Positions 11,215-23,413 of a DNA stretch of 64,000 nucleotides are shown one piece after another; positions within the stretch are counted from its first letter, which is position 1; the number at the start of each line of letters is the position of its first letter. The position numbers and the translations under genes were made by a program. The stretch comes from Phlebotomus papatasi (taxonomy: Eukaryota > Arthropoda > Insecta > Diptera > Psychodidae). The notes beneath the pieces are model-generated. The model did no database searches. It had not been told where the DNA came from and saw nothing but the letters and a program-made list of their open reading frames with translations. The stretch spans positions 48,608,001 through 48,672,000 of the forward strand of contig NC_077222.1 in the NCBI RefSeq assembly GCF_024763615.1. The letters are read 5' to 3'.

Positions 11215-12983
11215 CTGTTAGTTTCCTGAATTGAATAATGCAATTTGTTTAGATTTTTTGTGTGATGCATGCTTTATGATTGACAAAACAAGTGACTAAT
11301 TTAGACAAGCCCTTTTATAAAATTGTGTAGGATGTTATTTATGCTTTTTTACATTCTCTCATTGCATATTTTTTGTTACTTCATTCAGAAGCCTATATAT
11401 ATTATTTGTATTATTTGGACTTGAATTGAAAATTCGCATTTTCTTTTACAATTTTCACCCAAAAAAAATCTTACAGTTTCGAATCACGTTTTAAAGATGA
11501 CTTAGCCTAAGAATCTTACCTAGAAAAAGCTAATCTAGGCCTATCACTGGCTTTTATTTCTAAAGTTGAATCGATCGAAAAAATCTTAGCCCTTAGCCAC
11601 TTGTACTGAAAGAAAAGAAAACCAACACAAGGCTTCGAATTGTTGCAGAACAAGCCACTTCAAGAGATTACAAAATTGTGAAGAATGTTCTGAATTCATC
11701 TAATTCTCAACGTTTTCACCCCGAGGATTGTTGACAATTTTTGAAGCGTACTTCAAATAAATATTTATCTGGGTCTGGATGAGGCGACAAAATCGATCGT
11801 CTGCACAATATAAAAGGCAAAATTTCCCATTTACCATATAGCACAATATGTGCTAATACATTTATGTAACACAGTCATTGAGCCTTTCACTTGTGTCGCT
11901 TTGACTTGAATTGTAACGAATGGTTTGGGGGCGAGAGATTTGTTCGATTTTCATGTAATGCTCACAACATTCTGGGAAATACACTTTTCTATCTCCCATA
12001 AAAAGCTCAAAAGTTGCCTTCTTTTATCCTGAAAGTACATTTATATTGAAAAACACCCCCGCGGAAATGGATAAAAATGACATGCATTTTTGTCGTTTCC
12101 CCACACCAAAACTTTTTTCGCTTATCATCCATCTATTTTTTTTTATCGCTCTCAGGACAGAGAATATTGGTTTCTCTGCACAAATTTCGATTTAAGAGGA
12201 AAGTCTCATTCTGTAGAAGTATTTTGAGTTGATTGAAAAAAAAATTACATCCATTCGCATTATATCTACCGTATATACCCAAAGTTCACTTCAAAGAATT
12301 TTCAACAAAATTATTCCTTTTGTCTCTATCAAATAGAATCTTCATCAATTATTTATGAAAAGTTACTATATTATTCCACTTACATATCTCTATCATGCCC
12401 TCTTGACTCTTGACACCCTCTTGCGTCGACGAATAAAGACTTATTGGTGCGAAAATACATTTTCTCACTAACATAAAAAAGCAATTGTATCAATATAAAA
12501 AGCAATAAGAAGTGATAGAAGATGACCCAATTAAATTTCGCCAAAAAGTCAGAGCATCTGTTTGATGAAAAACTTTTTCTCGTTTAAATTTCTGGGCCTT
12601 GCCATTTTATCCACGTTCTGTGTTGAATTTCACACAAATATGAATTTATTCGTCTATAAAAATCGTTTAAATTTATATCATTCTCTGCGTATCTCTCTTA
12701 TTTGAAGTACTCTAAGAATTCGGAAAATCTAGCAGAACGTTTTCCTTGAAGCAGGAAATTCAATTTATATGCTTAGTAAATTCACCCCAATGTCAATATT
12801 GTGCAGGAGAGTTCCACAACTATTTCTCACAATACTGTACTCTGATATCCCTCAGTATATACATAAAATTATTTTGAAATTTTTCCTCGTAATTTAAAAG
12901 TGAAGCACGAATTATTTTTGGTACATCTTCAAAACTTACATAATTTATCAGTATAATTTTACTGTCATTTTAAATTGCTACTA
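11215..12983. other. no gene or repeat recognised
   Basis: AT-rich spacer with no ORF above 60 codons. No TIR pairs or tandem repeats were found on reading. Confidence 0.4.
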
Positions 12984-13216
12984 GGGGACAGTGTCCATGC
13001 TTCGTATGATCCCCAGCGTTGTAATGACTAAATTTTTCCTATATTTCTGAATACATGTGACTCTGCAATATATTTTAAAAAATAAAGAATCTCAGCTAAC
13101 TAGGGGAAAGTGCTTAATTTTTATTTTTAAAATATATTGCGGAGTCACATTTATTCAAAACCTAGGAAAAATTTAGTTACAAGGCTTTTGGATCGTACAA
13201 ATCATAGGCACTTTCC
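12984..13216. mobile_element. TA-type foldback remnant with an internal duplicate end
   Basis: The left arm (12984-13080) starts GGGGACAGTG after TA and includes ACTAAATTTTTCCT. The right arm (about 13110-13216) includes AGGAAAAATTTAGT and ends GCACTTTCC. The two arms are inverted copies over roughly 90 bp. Between them, at 13103, is a second end-like motif, TAGGGGAAAGTGC, so the unit may be two overlapping or tandem elements sharing the right end. The right-hand TA is lost. Confidence 0.5.
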
Positions 13217-14065
13217 AAATTCCACTTTGAAATTAATAATTTCAATTTATAAAATCATGTTTCGAATTTTTTTTCCAATTTCTGGAAGTCAAATGATGTA
13301 TCGCAAAAACTAACTGACTATAATTTCCTAATTTAAAATGATTATTTATCTGCAAATTGGTATAAGTATTTGATTGATGACTGGAAATACAAATTAGTTT
13401 TCGCATGGAAAATTCTCGAAATAATTTTAATTAATCTACCTCAAATTATTAATTTCACATCCATTATTGCAGAATTCTCAGTAAATTCTCACCAAAAATA
13501 TGCAATTCAACTGTAATTAATTTTGATGTAATTATATTATTGAACAATAGCTATATGATATTCTCATAGTATTGTCAAAGTTGTGGAATCAAACTACAGT
13601 AAAATGTAATGGAAATAAATGACAGGAGATCAATTAAATATTTTCCAGGATTTAGTGCGTATTTACGTATTTGTAATGATACTATATATTATTATAGCTT
13701 AAATATTACCCCAAATATTTTGTCAAAAAAATTTTTGAGTCAATTTAATATTTAAAGCATCATACTTGTAAAACTTCATACTACAAACAAAGTAGTACTT
13801 TAGCATGTTCTACTGATTGATCAAAATTTGAAAAATAGTCACAGGCTCAATCAAATACACAACTGGATGAGTTTAAAACTTTTATGACAATAAGTACTTA
13901 ATAATAAATGAAAAAAAGCAAAATACCTGACGCTTAGGCATATTAAGAACTTCATTTTTATTCAGTTTATTTCAATTTCTGACTTGTATGTTTAGAATCC
14001 ACGTAAAGGATCTGGGAAATAAATACATAATTCACGAACAGAATGTACAGATTATGTTTACTATA

Positions 14066-14280
14066 GGGTAAAGTGATACAAGTTGGACATAGTGTTACAA
14101 GTTGAACAGGGATTTTTTATTAATAAATACAGTACTAGATTTTTTTTAGGCACAAGGAACCAAATTATAAAAATTATTATTATAAGCATTAAAAATATTC
14201 AAATAAAAATAAAGTACTAAATTTATCAAGAAAAAGCCCTGTCCAATTTGTACTATTGTCCAACTTGTACCACTTTACCC
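14066..14280. mobile_element. TA-flanked MITE with GGGTAAAGTG ends
   Basis: A 215-bp element whose left end GGGTAAAGTGATACAAGTTG is mirrored at the right by CAACTTGTACCACTTTACCC. TA is present outside both ends (14064-14065 and 14281-14282). A second inverted block lies inside (ACAAGTTGAACAGGG and CCCTGTCCAATTTGT). Tc1/mariner-type by target site. The 88-codon ORF that starts within its right arm is a chance frame. Confidence 0.75.
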
Positions 14281-14699
14281 TAATCCTTTATGTTTACCAT
14301 AATCTATTAAATTTTAAAAGTATCTGTTCATGGTGCATATATAATTTTCTGACTTTAATGAATTCTATGCGAAACTGTGCATTATTAGGTGGGAATCAAC
14401 CTGCTACAATCCTAAAAAAAATCTCTCGACTTCCGATTGCACTCAAACTTGCACAAACTGTATTTCATTATCCATTGATTATTATCTCGGACCTCTTGGC
14501 AAGTATAGCTAGGGGTCAATAAAATCTTGAAATTGTTAGAATTCCGCTTCTAAATGTCAGAATTTGATCAAATAGTACTATTTAAAAAGATCTCATGAAA
14601 TATCACTTCTCCAGACATCGAAAGTTTGTAAAACCACCGCCAGATGCACTATTACCAGAAAAGAAAGTTTTTTTTCAATTTTCTAAGTTAACCCTTTAT

Positions 14700-14808
14700 T
14701 AAAAATTGCTTTTTTGAAGGAAATTCCCTGCAGCGTTGTAGGGGGAAACGTCAAATTTTTGTTAAAAACGCAATTTTTGACGAAAATTGCTCCCAATGTG
14801 TAGACGCC
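14700..14808. mobile_element. CTACACATTGGGAGC foldback MITE, left-truncated copy
   Basis: Shares the core TTCCCTGCAGCGTTGTAGGG and the right end TTGCTCCCAATGTGTAGACG with the copy at 14978-15115, only about 170 bp away. The left terminal 25 bp are missing. The closeness and near identity of the two copies suggest either a local duplication or two insertions of one recent subfamily. Confidence 0.65.
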
Positions 14809-14977
14809 TTTAAGGATGAGAACGTCAAAAATTGGGGTTCAGAAAAAAAACACTTTTTCCGATTTCTAGAGCAAAAATAATTTTAGAAGTCTGTAGAAAA
14901 AAAAATTACGACAGTGGTATTCCAATCGTCTTTAATTGGAACCTAAAACGATGATAAAATGGCCACTGCTGTCTTAT

Positions 14978-15115
14978 GGCCTCTACACATTGGGAGCAAT
15001 TTTTGTCAAAAATTGCTTTTTTGAAGGAAATTCCCTGCAGCGTTGTAGGGGGAAACGTCAAATTTCTGTCAAAAACGCAATTTTTGACGAAAATTGCTCC
15101 CAATGTGTAGACACC
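14978..15115. mobile_element. CTACACATTGGGAGC foldback MITE, complete copy
   Basis: About 138 bp. The left end is CTCTACACATTGGGAGCAAT and the right end ATTGCTCCCAATGTGTAGAC. Subterminal TCAAAAATTGC and GCAATTTTTGACG are also inverted. This copy is the best reference for the family, which recurs at 14700, 22467, 23256, 43466 and 51891. No clear target duplication could be recognised, so the superfamily is left open. The ORFs on both strands across it are repeat translations. Confidence 0.7.
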
Positions 15116-17068
15116 TTTAGCGTCGTCGGTTACAAAAGAAAAATTATTAATTTGATCATACTACTTATAAAAGCTTACCCAGTAACCAAATTTTATTTAT
15201 TTCTAAAATTTAAATTTTAAATTTAAATTTCAAAAGCATTGCTATTGATATTCGTTTATAAAAAAAGACTTACGCTATGTATCACTTTGCTTGAAAATAG
15301 AAAAAAATTCTCTGGACTTAATACACCGAAATTTCTTTTAGTGCTGCTACGGCAAAAGTTGTTCAGAAGTTTTCGCAATAAAATAGAGGGGAAATGAAAA
15401 GAGCACACAAAACTTATGCAAACAACATGTATACAACATTTTAGTATGATGTCCTTAACAGGAAGTAGTATAAATCGGAAAACATCCTTTTATACATAGC
15501 AGTTAGGGAAATTTTCATTACTGGAGATTCCCTTACAAGACACAGCCATCGGAACTAACATTGATGATACAGCATAGAAATGTTGAAGAACAATTTCTCT
15601 CTCTGTCTTTGCAATTTCCAACACTCATCATCACAATCTTTATCGTAACTTCAAGTACACTTTCCGAATGTCTAACAACGTAGAGAAGTTGAGTGAAGGC
15701 AATTATGACGAGTTGAATAAGACTTCCAGACACTTCTAAAATGTGGCATTTTGGAGACAATTTCAAAGCTCCATCCGCTCAGACATTCAATCTCACGCAA
15801 CTTTTTTACAATCGTGACGACACTTGATGCAGAAACACCGAAAGATAAAAGGTGCGGAAAACTTTTAAATATCTTTTCTTACATTATATAGTCAGTACGA
15901 GGATAAGTTGAGGGAGCTTTTTCTCTATATGTATGTGACAGGATAGGTATCTCCTTCTTTTAGCATCTTTCTCACTCACTTTTACACACAATTCAATGAG
16001 ATTTTCAAAAGACTCTCAAAGTTTTTGTGGCACGAGGAGCTCTTCGCACAGGGGTTGATTGTTATGTGCGATATTGCCGTAATTTGAATAAATAAATTCT
16101 GTTGGCTGGGTGACGGTTGAATTCTAATTTTCCAGCACAAATTTCACCTTTTTTTTCATTTCTCCTGCTCTCCTCTCCTACATCCCCTATGGCTCCTTCT
16201 CCTCCCACGAATGGTTTATCATTCCGCAGACACATCGCAATTTTCCCGTATATTTCATTATGAATACGAAATGTCTCCCAAAAAATTTGTTTCATAACTT
16301 TTTTCCTGCCCATTACTAATTTTAAGAATATTGTTTACCATAAAAAAATTGGCGGTAAATGAGAATGTAAGAGAATAAAGTTACAAATGCTTTCTATATT
16401 ATGTTCCCCTGTGTATCTTTCTAGCACGTTTGAGAAAATCACTTTGAAATTATACGAGGTGGCACAGGAAGAACTGCTTTTCAAATCTCACCGAGTTGCA
16501 CTCCGAATATTGATAAATAAAATTTGATGCAAGTGACACTACTCTTGAGAACAACGGGGTGCTTCCTAACTAAATCCACACCTTTAAAAGATAATTTTTC
16601 AATATTTTCAATCCCTTACCTATATATTTTGAAATTTGAATGTTCAAATTTACAGAGAATGACTCAAACACAAATATTTTAAAGCCTAGAATGAACGTCA
16701 CGTTGAAAATTAATACAACAATTTCATGTTGCTCTCACAGATCAAAACAGTTTCCAAAGATTTCAGGTTGAAGAGTTGAAAAAGCAATTATATAAGTTAA
16801 TCGGCTGTATGCTATACAGATTCAAATTAATTCAAGCGGGATAAATCCTAATTAGCGGCTACAAATGTTAATCCCCTTATAAGCATTATGTTTTATAATG
16901 TATAACTTTAAACCCGACAAAATTTACAGAGAAAAAACAAACAATATGTTTTTCGTGAAAATTTAATATACAGCCTAAACAGCTGAAGCGGTGTCATTAG
17001 AAAATGCGGACTGTTAAAAATTGTTATTCAAAGGGCACACTACAAAAAACGTGCTAAGTATTGATATA
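15116..17068. other. no supported gene
   Basis: Minus-strand ORFs at 15533-15766 (77 codons, four cysteines near the end) and 16062-16313 (83 codons, basic and glycine-rich) sit in slightly GC-richer patches, but neither has recognisable domains or convincing splice-site context. Nothing else was seen. Confidence 0.35.
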
Positions 17069-17497
17069 GGGTAAGTGCGCCAAATTTCGGCATAGTTACA
17101 TGCAAGCGTCAAAGTCTCAAGTTTGAAATGTAATATTTTAAATACAAATTGATTTTTTTTCTATTCTTTCATCTGAAAGAGTGTTGCTTGGAACCTTGTA
17201 AAGAGTTTACCGTCTTTATTTAGTCTAAAATCATTCTTAATACATTTTAAAATGAATAAAAAAATAGACATAGCTTTGGTGCCCTATTTCAGCCACCTTC
17301 ATTCTCATAGTTCCTTGCCCTTCGGGAATTCCTCCATTATCTTTTTCACGTCATCTCGTTTGTCAAAACTACATTTTTTGTTATTCTTTTGCATTGTATA
17401 ATCTCTAGAGTACGTAAAATCCAAAAGTTCATGGAAATTCGACCAACAAAAAAGTTGGCCGAAATTGCAAGCTGGCCGGAATTTGACACACTTACCC
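17069..17497 (+). mobile_element. TA-flanked 430-bp element, GGGTAAGTG family, copy 1
   Basis: The left end GGGTAAGTGCGCCAAATTTC and the right end AATTTGACACACTTACCC are inverted over about 24 bp, with TA outside both (17067-17068 and 17498-17499). The interior is not palindromic and includes TTAATACATTTTAAAATGAA and GCATTGTATAATCTCTAGAG. That makes it a true deletion derivative or short unit rather than a foldback. Related copies: 37636-38062 (inverted), about 48225-48500 (fragment) and 59917-61088 (interrupted). The 1.5-kb element at 23414 shares its left part. Confidence 0.75.
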
Positions 17498-17920
17498 TAT
17501 TATTATATCAGTATTTATTTACTTATTTTGTGAAAAATGTATTTTGGAATAAAAAAATTAAATAAACTATGAAAGAATTGTTTTAATGCTATTTAATTGA
17601 GTTAGGTCAGTAAAAAAGGCAAGTTTGGCAAGTTTTGATCATCGAGCAAAAATGACACTCTTCAGAAAAAGGAAAATAATCCAAATATGGTTGATTCTAC
17701 ACAGTAATATCCAATTGGCAACAAAATGCTACTGACTTCTAGAATAGGTTTTTTTTTTGGAATTTATAAAAAAAGGTATTTCTGCTACGAAAACTAATTG
17801 AAGCATAAAGAATGGAAAAATCTGTCCCAGTTGTAAAATTATTCATTTCCATTTTTCATTTTATTATAATATTAGGTATAATCTTTTATTAATATTTTTT
17901 ATGCTGAATTACTATATCTT

Positions 17921-18604
17921 ACACTCTTAGAAAAAATTAGTTCGTACAAGCTCATATGCAGTTATTAGAACTATAAAATATAGTAAATATAGACCCAACT
18001 ATATATTTAGTTTGGGTAACTAAATGAAATAGTTGACCACAATTAGTTAAAGTATCCTTTTCATTTAGTTATCACAACTAAATCAAAATAGTAATGGGTA
18101 CTATAACATATTAGTTCCAATTACTAAATAAATGGGGTTGATACCCATCTTATTGGCTGTAATAACTATATCATATTAGTTGTGGTTACTATATAGCATT
18201 CATTGTGATGCATATTTCTTATTAGTTGCTTAAAATTCGAAAGAGCTTCAACGCATTACTAAAATAAAAACCACTCTTTACTATTGGAAAAGTAGTCATA
18301 ACTTTATGAAAATATAGGCCCATCTATTTACATTGGTTGTGAGAACTAAAAGGAATTAGTGACCAATATTAGTTGGGATAATGATTTCATTTAATTAACA
18401 CAAGCAAATATAATTGTATGAAAGCATTATGAAATAATTGCCGCAACTTATCCACGTAAATATTGTCTTATATTCTCACTACTAATAAATTTATTATGAG
18501 TATAATGTTTTAAGAATATAAGAACTATTTTAAATAGATTTGATAATAATCGCCCGAACAACTAGTTTTCATTAGTAATTACGTCTAAACTTTTCTAAGA
18601 GTGT
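17921..18604. mobile_element. 684-bp TIR element with ACACTCTTAGAAAA ends and 5-bp duplication
   Basis: Ends ACACTCTTAGAAAA and its mirror TTTTCTAAGAGTGT. The 5-bp direct repeat ATCTT lies outside both ends (17916-17920 and 18605-18609). The interior is unusual: a dense series of short TTAGTT and AACTA words in alternating orientation, spaced by about 20-40 bp, such as AACTAAATGAAATAGTTG. No coding capacity. Five-base duplications occur in some hAT and Transib groups; the family is not assigned. Confidence 0.6.
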
Positions 18605-18726
18605 ATCTTGATTTCTAATAATATAATATCATAGTTCTGTTCAGTGGGAGAATTATGTAACAGTATTATAATGCAATATGACAAATTGTCATACTAAATT
18701 CTGGAGTAGGACAACATTAAAGCCCA

Positions 18727-19046
18727 CACAGTAAAAAATATTACAAGGATAATCGCTGGTTTGCTTTTTTACCACGATTATTCTTGTAAAGTTACTCAAA
18801 TATGTATTTCAGCAAAACGCGTAATCTGAAAATGAGTAATTCAAATTTTATGTAATGGTAAACTGTGTAACCAACTGCGGATGTACACAGTTGTGAACAT
18901 TTTCTTACATATTTCGCGTAAAATTACACAGTTTTCAGACAAAATATGTACAAATTATATAAATGTGTATCAGTACACACGATTACATGTTTATGTAACA
19001 TTTACAATGAAAATCGTGGTAAAGTAGTTGAAAAATTTTTACTGTG
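18727..19046. mobile_element. CACAGTAAAAA-ended MITE with CA duplication
   Basis: A 320-bp element with left end CACAGTAAAAAATATTAC and right end AAAATTTTTACTGTG, and CA directly outside both ends (18725-18726 and 19047-19048). Inner arms also pair: CCACGATTATTC near the left and ATCGTGGTAAAG near the right. The interior repeats TTACACAG, GTACACA and GTAATC-like words. Two-base duplication and CAC... ends resemble the CACTA-like family at 9399 but the sequence is different. Non-coding. Confidence 0.6.
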
Positions 19047-19048
19047 CA

Positions 19049-22000
19049 GTGAGCATCTTTGACCATTGTGAGCAGCTGTGTAAAGCTTTCAGTAACTGAT
19101 ATGGATCGGATTTTTAATTATTTCTTCTGAATTTACTACATAAAACATTTTAATTTTGTCATAATCTTACAGAATTCCCCTACTGATCACTTTTTTAAAC
19201 TAGATGAAAAGTTGTTACCTTAATCATTTTTCTCTCACTTTCTACTGACCAAAATCTTTTTTTTTTATTGTTTCAAAATTTTAAAAATTATTTTTCTACG
19301 GAAAACTGAAGCAATAGTAAACATGGGGTGTTGTAAACATTGATTTTTATGTGTGCACGACCAGCATTTCTTAATGCCGACCATTTCTTAAGTGGACAAA
19401 GATCCCTGTCATTAGTATCTATATGAATTCACATAGGTTTTATCCTTTGAAATCTAACCCAATTAAAAAAAAGTCACAGTGTTTAAAATTACTTCGTGTT
19501 GAATACTGCCCTCCCTTAATTTCTCACAATTGTTAGCGACAGATTTATAATATTTTACCAAACCATTTTTGAATGGTCAAAAAATAGCAGCAATGAAATA
19601 ATTGAGGTGAAATTTACACTTACTTAATTACACTACAATTACAAAATTGTATGTTGATTTCCTAAGTTTATTTATGGAAGTTTGAAACCTAAATTCAATC
19701 AGTTTACTTATAGTAAGACAGCTTGATCCATTCAGACAATGTATTAAAAATACTGGTTCATTACACTGAAAAGAAAAAAAAATCTTTTTAGGAGGCGTGA
19801 TTATCATCAAACAAGCGTCCTAACAATCACCGATCTTAAATTCTTTGTATTAATTTTTTCTAAACACAACTTATTCGCATAGTATAACCATCTAAGAAAA
19901 GAATTTGTCACCAGAACTCAAATCAGAAAAAAGAATGAAGGAAAATTTTAGAAAAATAGACGGAATGTTTAACTTTCCATGTGCAACTTTCTACATAAAC
20001 TTTTCACAACTTTCTGCGAAGCGAGAAAAGAACAACAAATCTCAGGGTATTTTTCCACATAACTGAAGAACTAAAATAATTTTTTTTAAAATGCTTTTCT
20101 GACAGCAATTCGGATTTCAATTGTGTAGAAATAAATTATTCAATTCAAAATCATATAGTTTGTAATTAATACTGTTAGTATACGATAGATGCGAATGGGT
20201 TAATCTCTGCCAAATGTTTCTTAACCAATTTCGATTTTTTTTTCAGATTTTTATCGATGGTATTTTTTACGTAGAACTAAATTGTTTTGTTTACTTGTGA
20301 AATTTTGAACATTCTGCATAGCAACAATTTGTGCGTAGCTTTTTAGGTACAAACTTATGGTATAGACCTGAATCTATGGTAAAAAGCTGCAGAACATCCA
20401 AATTCTTCTTATTCATAGAACTAAATTAATTGGTTTCGCATAAGATATCCATATTTATGCAATAAAGAGATTAAGGACTAAACGTGATTAGTATATACAC
20501 CGTAATCTCTGTCACTGCAAGGTCAAAATCAGAGAAATCTTGATAAATTACAATTCGCAGTGTCAAAGAATATTGATTAAATCACAATTCCAATAAATAG
20601 GTCTCAGCAATGCCAAAATAACCTCAGTTTGTGATACGATATTCTCCCCAATTACTTCCTTTTGAGGTAGATTTTGTGAAAGAGGATTAATTCCTCTACG
20701 CATTCAGAGAAGAAATCGTATGATTGAAGTCTCCTCCATACATTTTCAATAATACCAATTTCACAAAGTAAATCCCAAATGATTTATTCTGTGATTGTTT
20801 TACGAAACACTGCTCAGTGAAAACACATTGAATTACCGCAGGGAATACAATATACGCTTATTTTCAAATATATAATTATCTTATTTGGCATTCATGATAA
20901 GTTAAGGTAAATATTTTTTTAGTCGTTTAAATACACCAATTCAGTGTTCTACCCCCTTGGGTACCATTCTGTCGATGGCATCAAACATACAAATTGTGGT
21001 GAAAATGAAAATGTCGATGGCAAAATACTTTGCACAAAATGTTATGACAATCGAATAGCTTCACTTCTAATATAATATATTGTGAACTAACAGAAATGCT
21101 TTAGCAGAAGGCTTACAGACTTCGCACACACTCTGACTTCAAGCATTTCATATTTTTTCCATATTATTATTTTAATGAATATAACCTAATGGCAATATAT
21201 TTGAATAGGTAACATTAAGTTAGACCTTTCCTGAAAAAATAGGTCAGATTTATTAAAGGAATAGTGGAAAAATATAAAGTGTTGAAAGCTAGAATGTATG
21301 CAAAGTGTGAAAGCTTTCCCCTATCCTCAGCAATTAAATAACGTTTGTGAATTTCCTTATACCCAAGTGAATCTCTTCCAGTATTGCGTGTCTTCTGAAA
21401 TGATTTTGGACCCTTCTTGAATATAATCTGCAAATGGGTTTATTTCACTAACTTCCGCCGTTCTGTAAGACCTTCCATGTGAAAATTTCCTCACCACAAA
21501 TCACGTACAAGCAAAGCACAAACATCATGAATCTATTGTTAAAATTATTTCAATTGTCACTTCATATCTTGATTTTAGCATTTCCTACCCCTTTTTGATG
21601 GACATTCCCCATGGAGTTCAACCTCACCCACAAGACCCCAAAAGCCTTGTATACAAATGTTGCAAAAGCGACAACTTAACCCACATTTTTTGCCACTCTT
21701 ATCTCGTTTATTTTTCCTTCTTCCCCCCACGAAAACAACCCCCAAGAACATAAGTTAATGTGTAATATTTCAGAAAAGGGGTTCATTGGTGAACCAAGTC
21801 ACGTTTTCAAACAATAATTACAATTTCTTAAATTCCATTTACCAGAATAATTTTTCCTACCACACTAAGCAGAAAAAATATAAGGGAAGAATAATAGCTC
21901 AACAGCTCCATATATTTTCTCCAAATAGGATATATATGTGAATTATACGTCTCTATTTTCCCAACAGTATTTTGCTAAGCTGAACTATTGTCATGGTACA

Positions 22001-22466
22001 ATGATAGAGGAAATCACACTGTGCTCTCTCAGACACGAAGGAAAAATGCGCCTTTTCCTCCTTTCAATGGCTCAACAAACGAAGCTTGTAATTAAGTTTG
22101 TAGTTGTCTTGTGATGTTTGAAGTCAAACAACAATGTCATCTGCAGGTGAAATTTGCACTGGTGGTGTTCCATTTCAATTGCATTCGAAATCAATACTAA
22201 CATAGAGCGAATTTATGAAGAGTTGTATGAGTTGTATGATGGAAATCCAAGCAAATCACTTAAAACGCCATACACTGAGATCAACTACGTAATATTGACT
22301 TTTTTTTAAGTACCACATAAAGAAAAACACAAGCATTGTAACGGCGTAATTAAAATGGAAAACTCTACTTGAAATGCATAAGAATCACAAGCAGATGAAG
22401 GAAAAATAATCAAAAGAATAACAAAAGCTAGGATGTAGAGTGCCATATTAGTATAAAACGCATAAA
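19049..22466. other. 3.4-kb stretch without a supported gene
   Basis: Only short minus-strand ORFs (60 codons at 19628-19810, 72 codons at 21215-21433) with no recognisable motif. A slightly GC-richer patch around 21590-21740 has no open frame. No TIR pairs seen. Confidence 0.35.
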
Positions 22467-22530
22467 GGTATCTTTACATTGGGAGCAATTTTCATCACAA
22501 AATCCTTTTTTTGACGGAATTCTGTAGGTT
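22467..22530. mobile_element. solo end of the CTACACATTGGGAGC family
   Basis: TTTACATTGGGAGCAATTTT at 22473 onward matches the left end of the complete copy at 14978. The homology fades after about 60 bp and no mirrored right end was found. Confidence 0.45.
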
Positions 22531-22611
22531 CGCTATAAATAAAATACTCTTTAGTAGTTTTAGGGTTTTCATATTCGTATGATAGCATTTTTAAAATGAT
22601 TTTGTCATATA

Positions 22612-22670
22612 AGGGGAAGTGGGGCACCTTTGAATTAGGTCAGCTTTGAAATTGGGCTTTTTACTCTTAT
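22612..22670. mobile_element. orphan TA-type end, AGGGGAAGTGGGGCACC
   Basis: After TA at 22610-22611 the sequence reads AGGGGAAGTGGGGCACCTTT followed by an internal near-repeat (AGCTTTGAAATTGGGC). The same block occurs in the remnant at 38285-38452. The opposite end of this element was not found. Confidence 0.4.
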
Positions 22671-23255
22671 TATTTTTTTAACCCATTCCTTACCATGGTA
22701 TTATATATGCTACGAAAATTGAATGATTTTAGATGATTTATTTCTAGGCAATTGATATTCGAATTGGTGCCGGGAATGGAATTTAAATTACTTTAGTCCT
22801 TCAATTACTTGAGAAAAATAGTCCGAAAGAGATGGAAATACATTTTGTTGTTCCTTTTTTGCTCCGCGGAAAGTCATGCAAAATTTTGGTTCAAAATGGC
22901 GGATGAAAAATTTGACATACTGTCGAATTTGTTAAAATTAGCCTACATCCTCTTCTCCGATTTGAATTCTAATTTCTAATTTGTTTTCTTGGATAGTTAC
23001 TCTACCTAAATCAATAGAGTTTGTAATGAATCAATGTGCAGAATTTAAATTCAGCGACCGTGAAGACGCATGTTTGAGAGAGGCTCCCCGCGCCCCCATA
23101 ATAGATAAAAATTTTTCTTTTCAAATAAAATCATCTATTAATCTGTAGGAATATAATTCCAAAATATGAACATTCTATCTCAAGTATTTCTAGTACATTG
23201 ACTGAATGGGTTAATAAAATGAAATGTTGAAGCATCGTTTCTGTATGTATCTAAT

Positions 23256-23389
23256 GGCTCTACACATTGTGAAAATTTTTTGTCAAAATATAACATTTTG
23301 AAGTTCATAGACTTTTAGTCCACGTAAATCACGTCAAATTACGTCAAAATGCCCCATTTTAAAGAAAATTTCTCACAATGTATAGAAGC
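23256..23389. mobile_element. divergent CTACACATT foldback MITE
   Basis: Left end GGCTCTACACATTGTGAAAA, right end TTTCTCACAATGTATAGAAG, with an inverted CGTCAAA tract inside. Size and layout match the family at 14978-15115, but many positions differ, so it is an older copy. Confidence 0.5.
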
Positions 23390-23413
23390 AAAAAGAGAGA
23401 CTTTCCACGAATA

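Noticed and set aside
14906..15220. ORFs of 65 and 94 codons on opposite strands
   Set aside because: Both translate the foldback MITE at 14978-15115.
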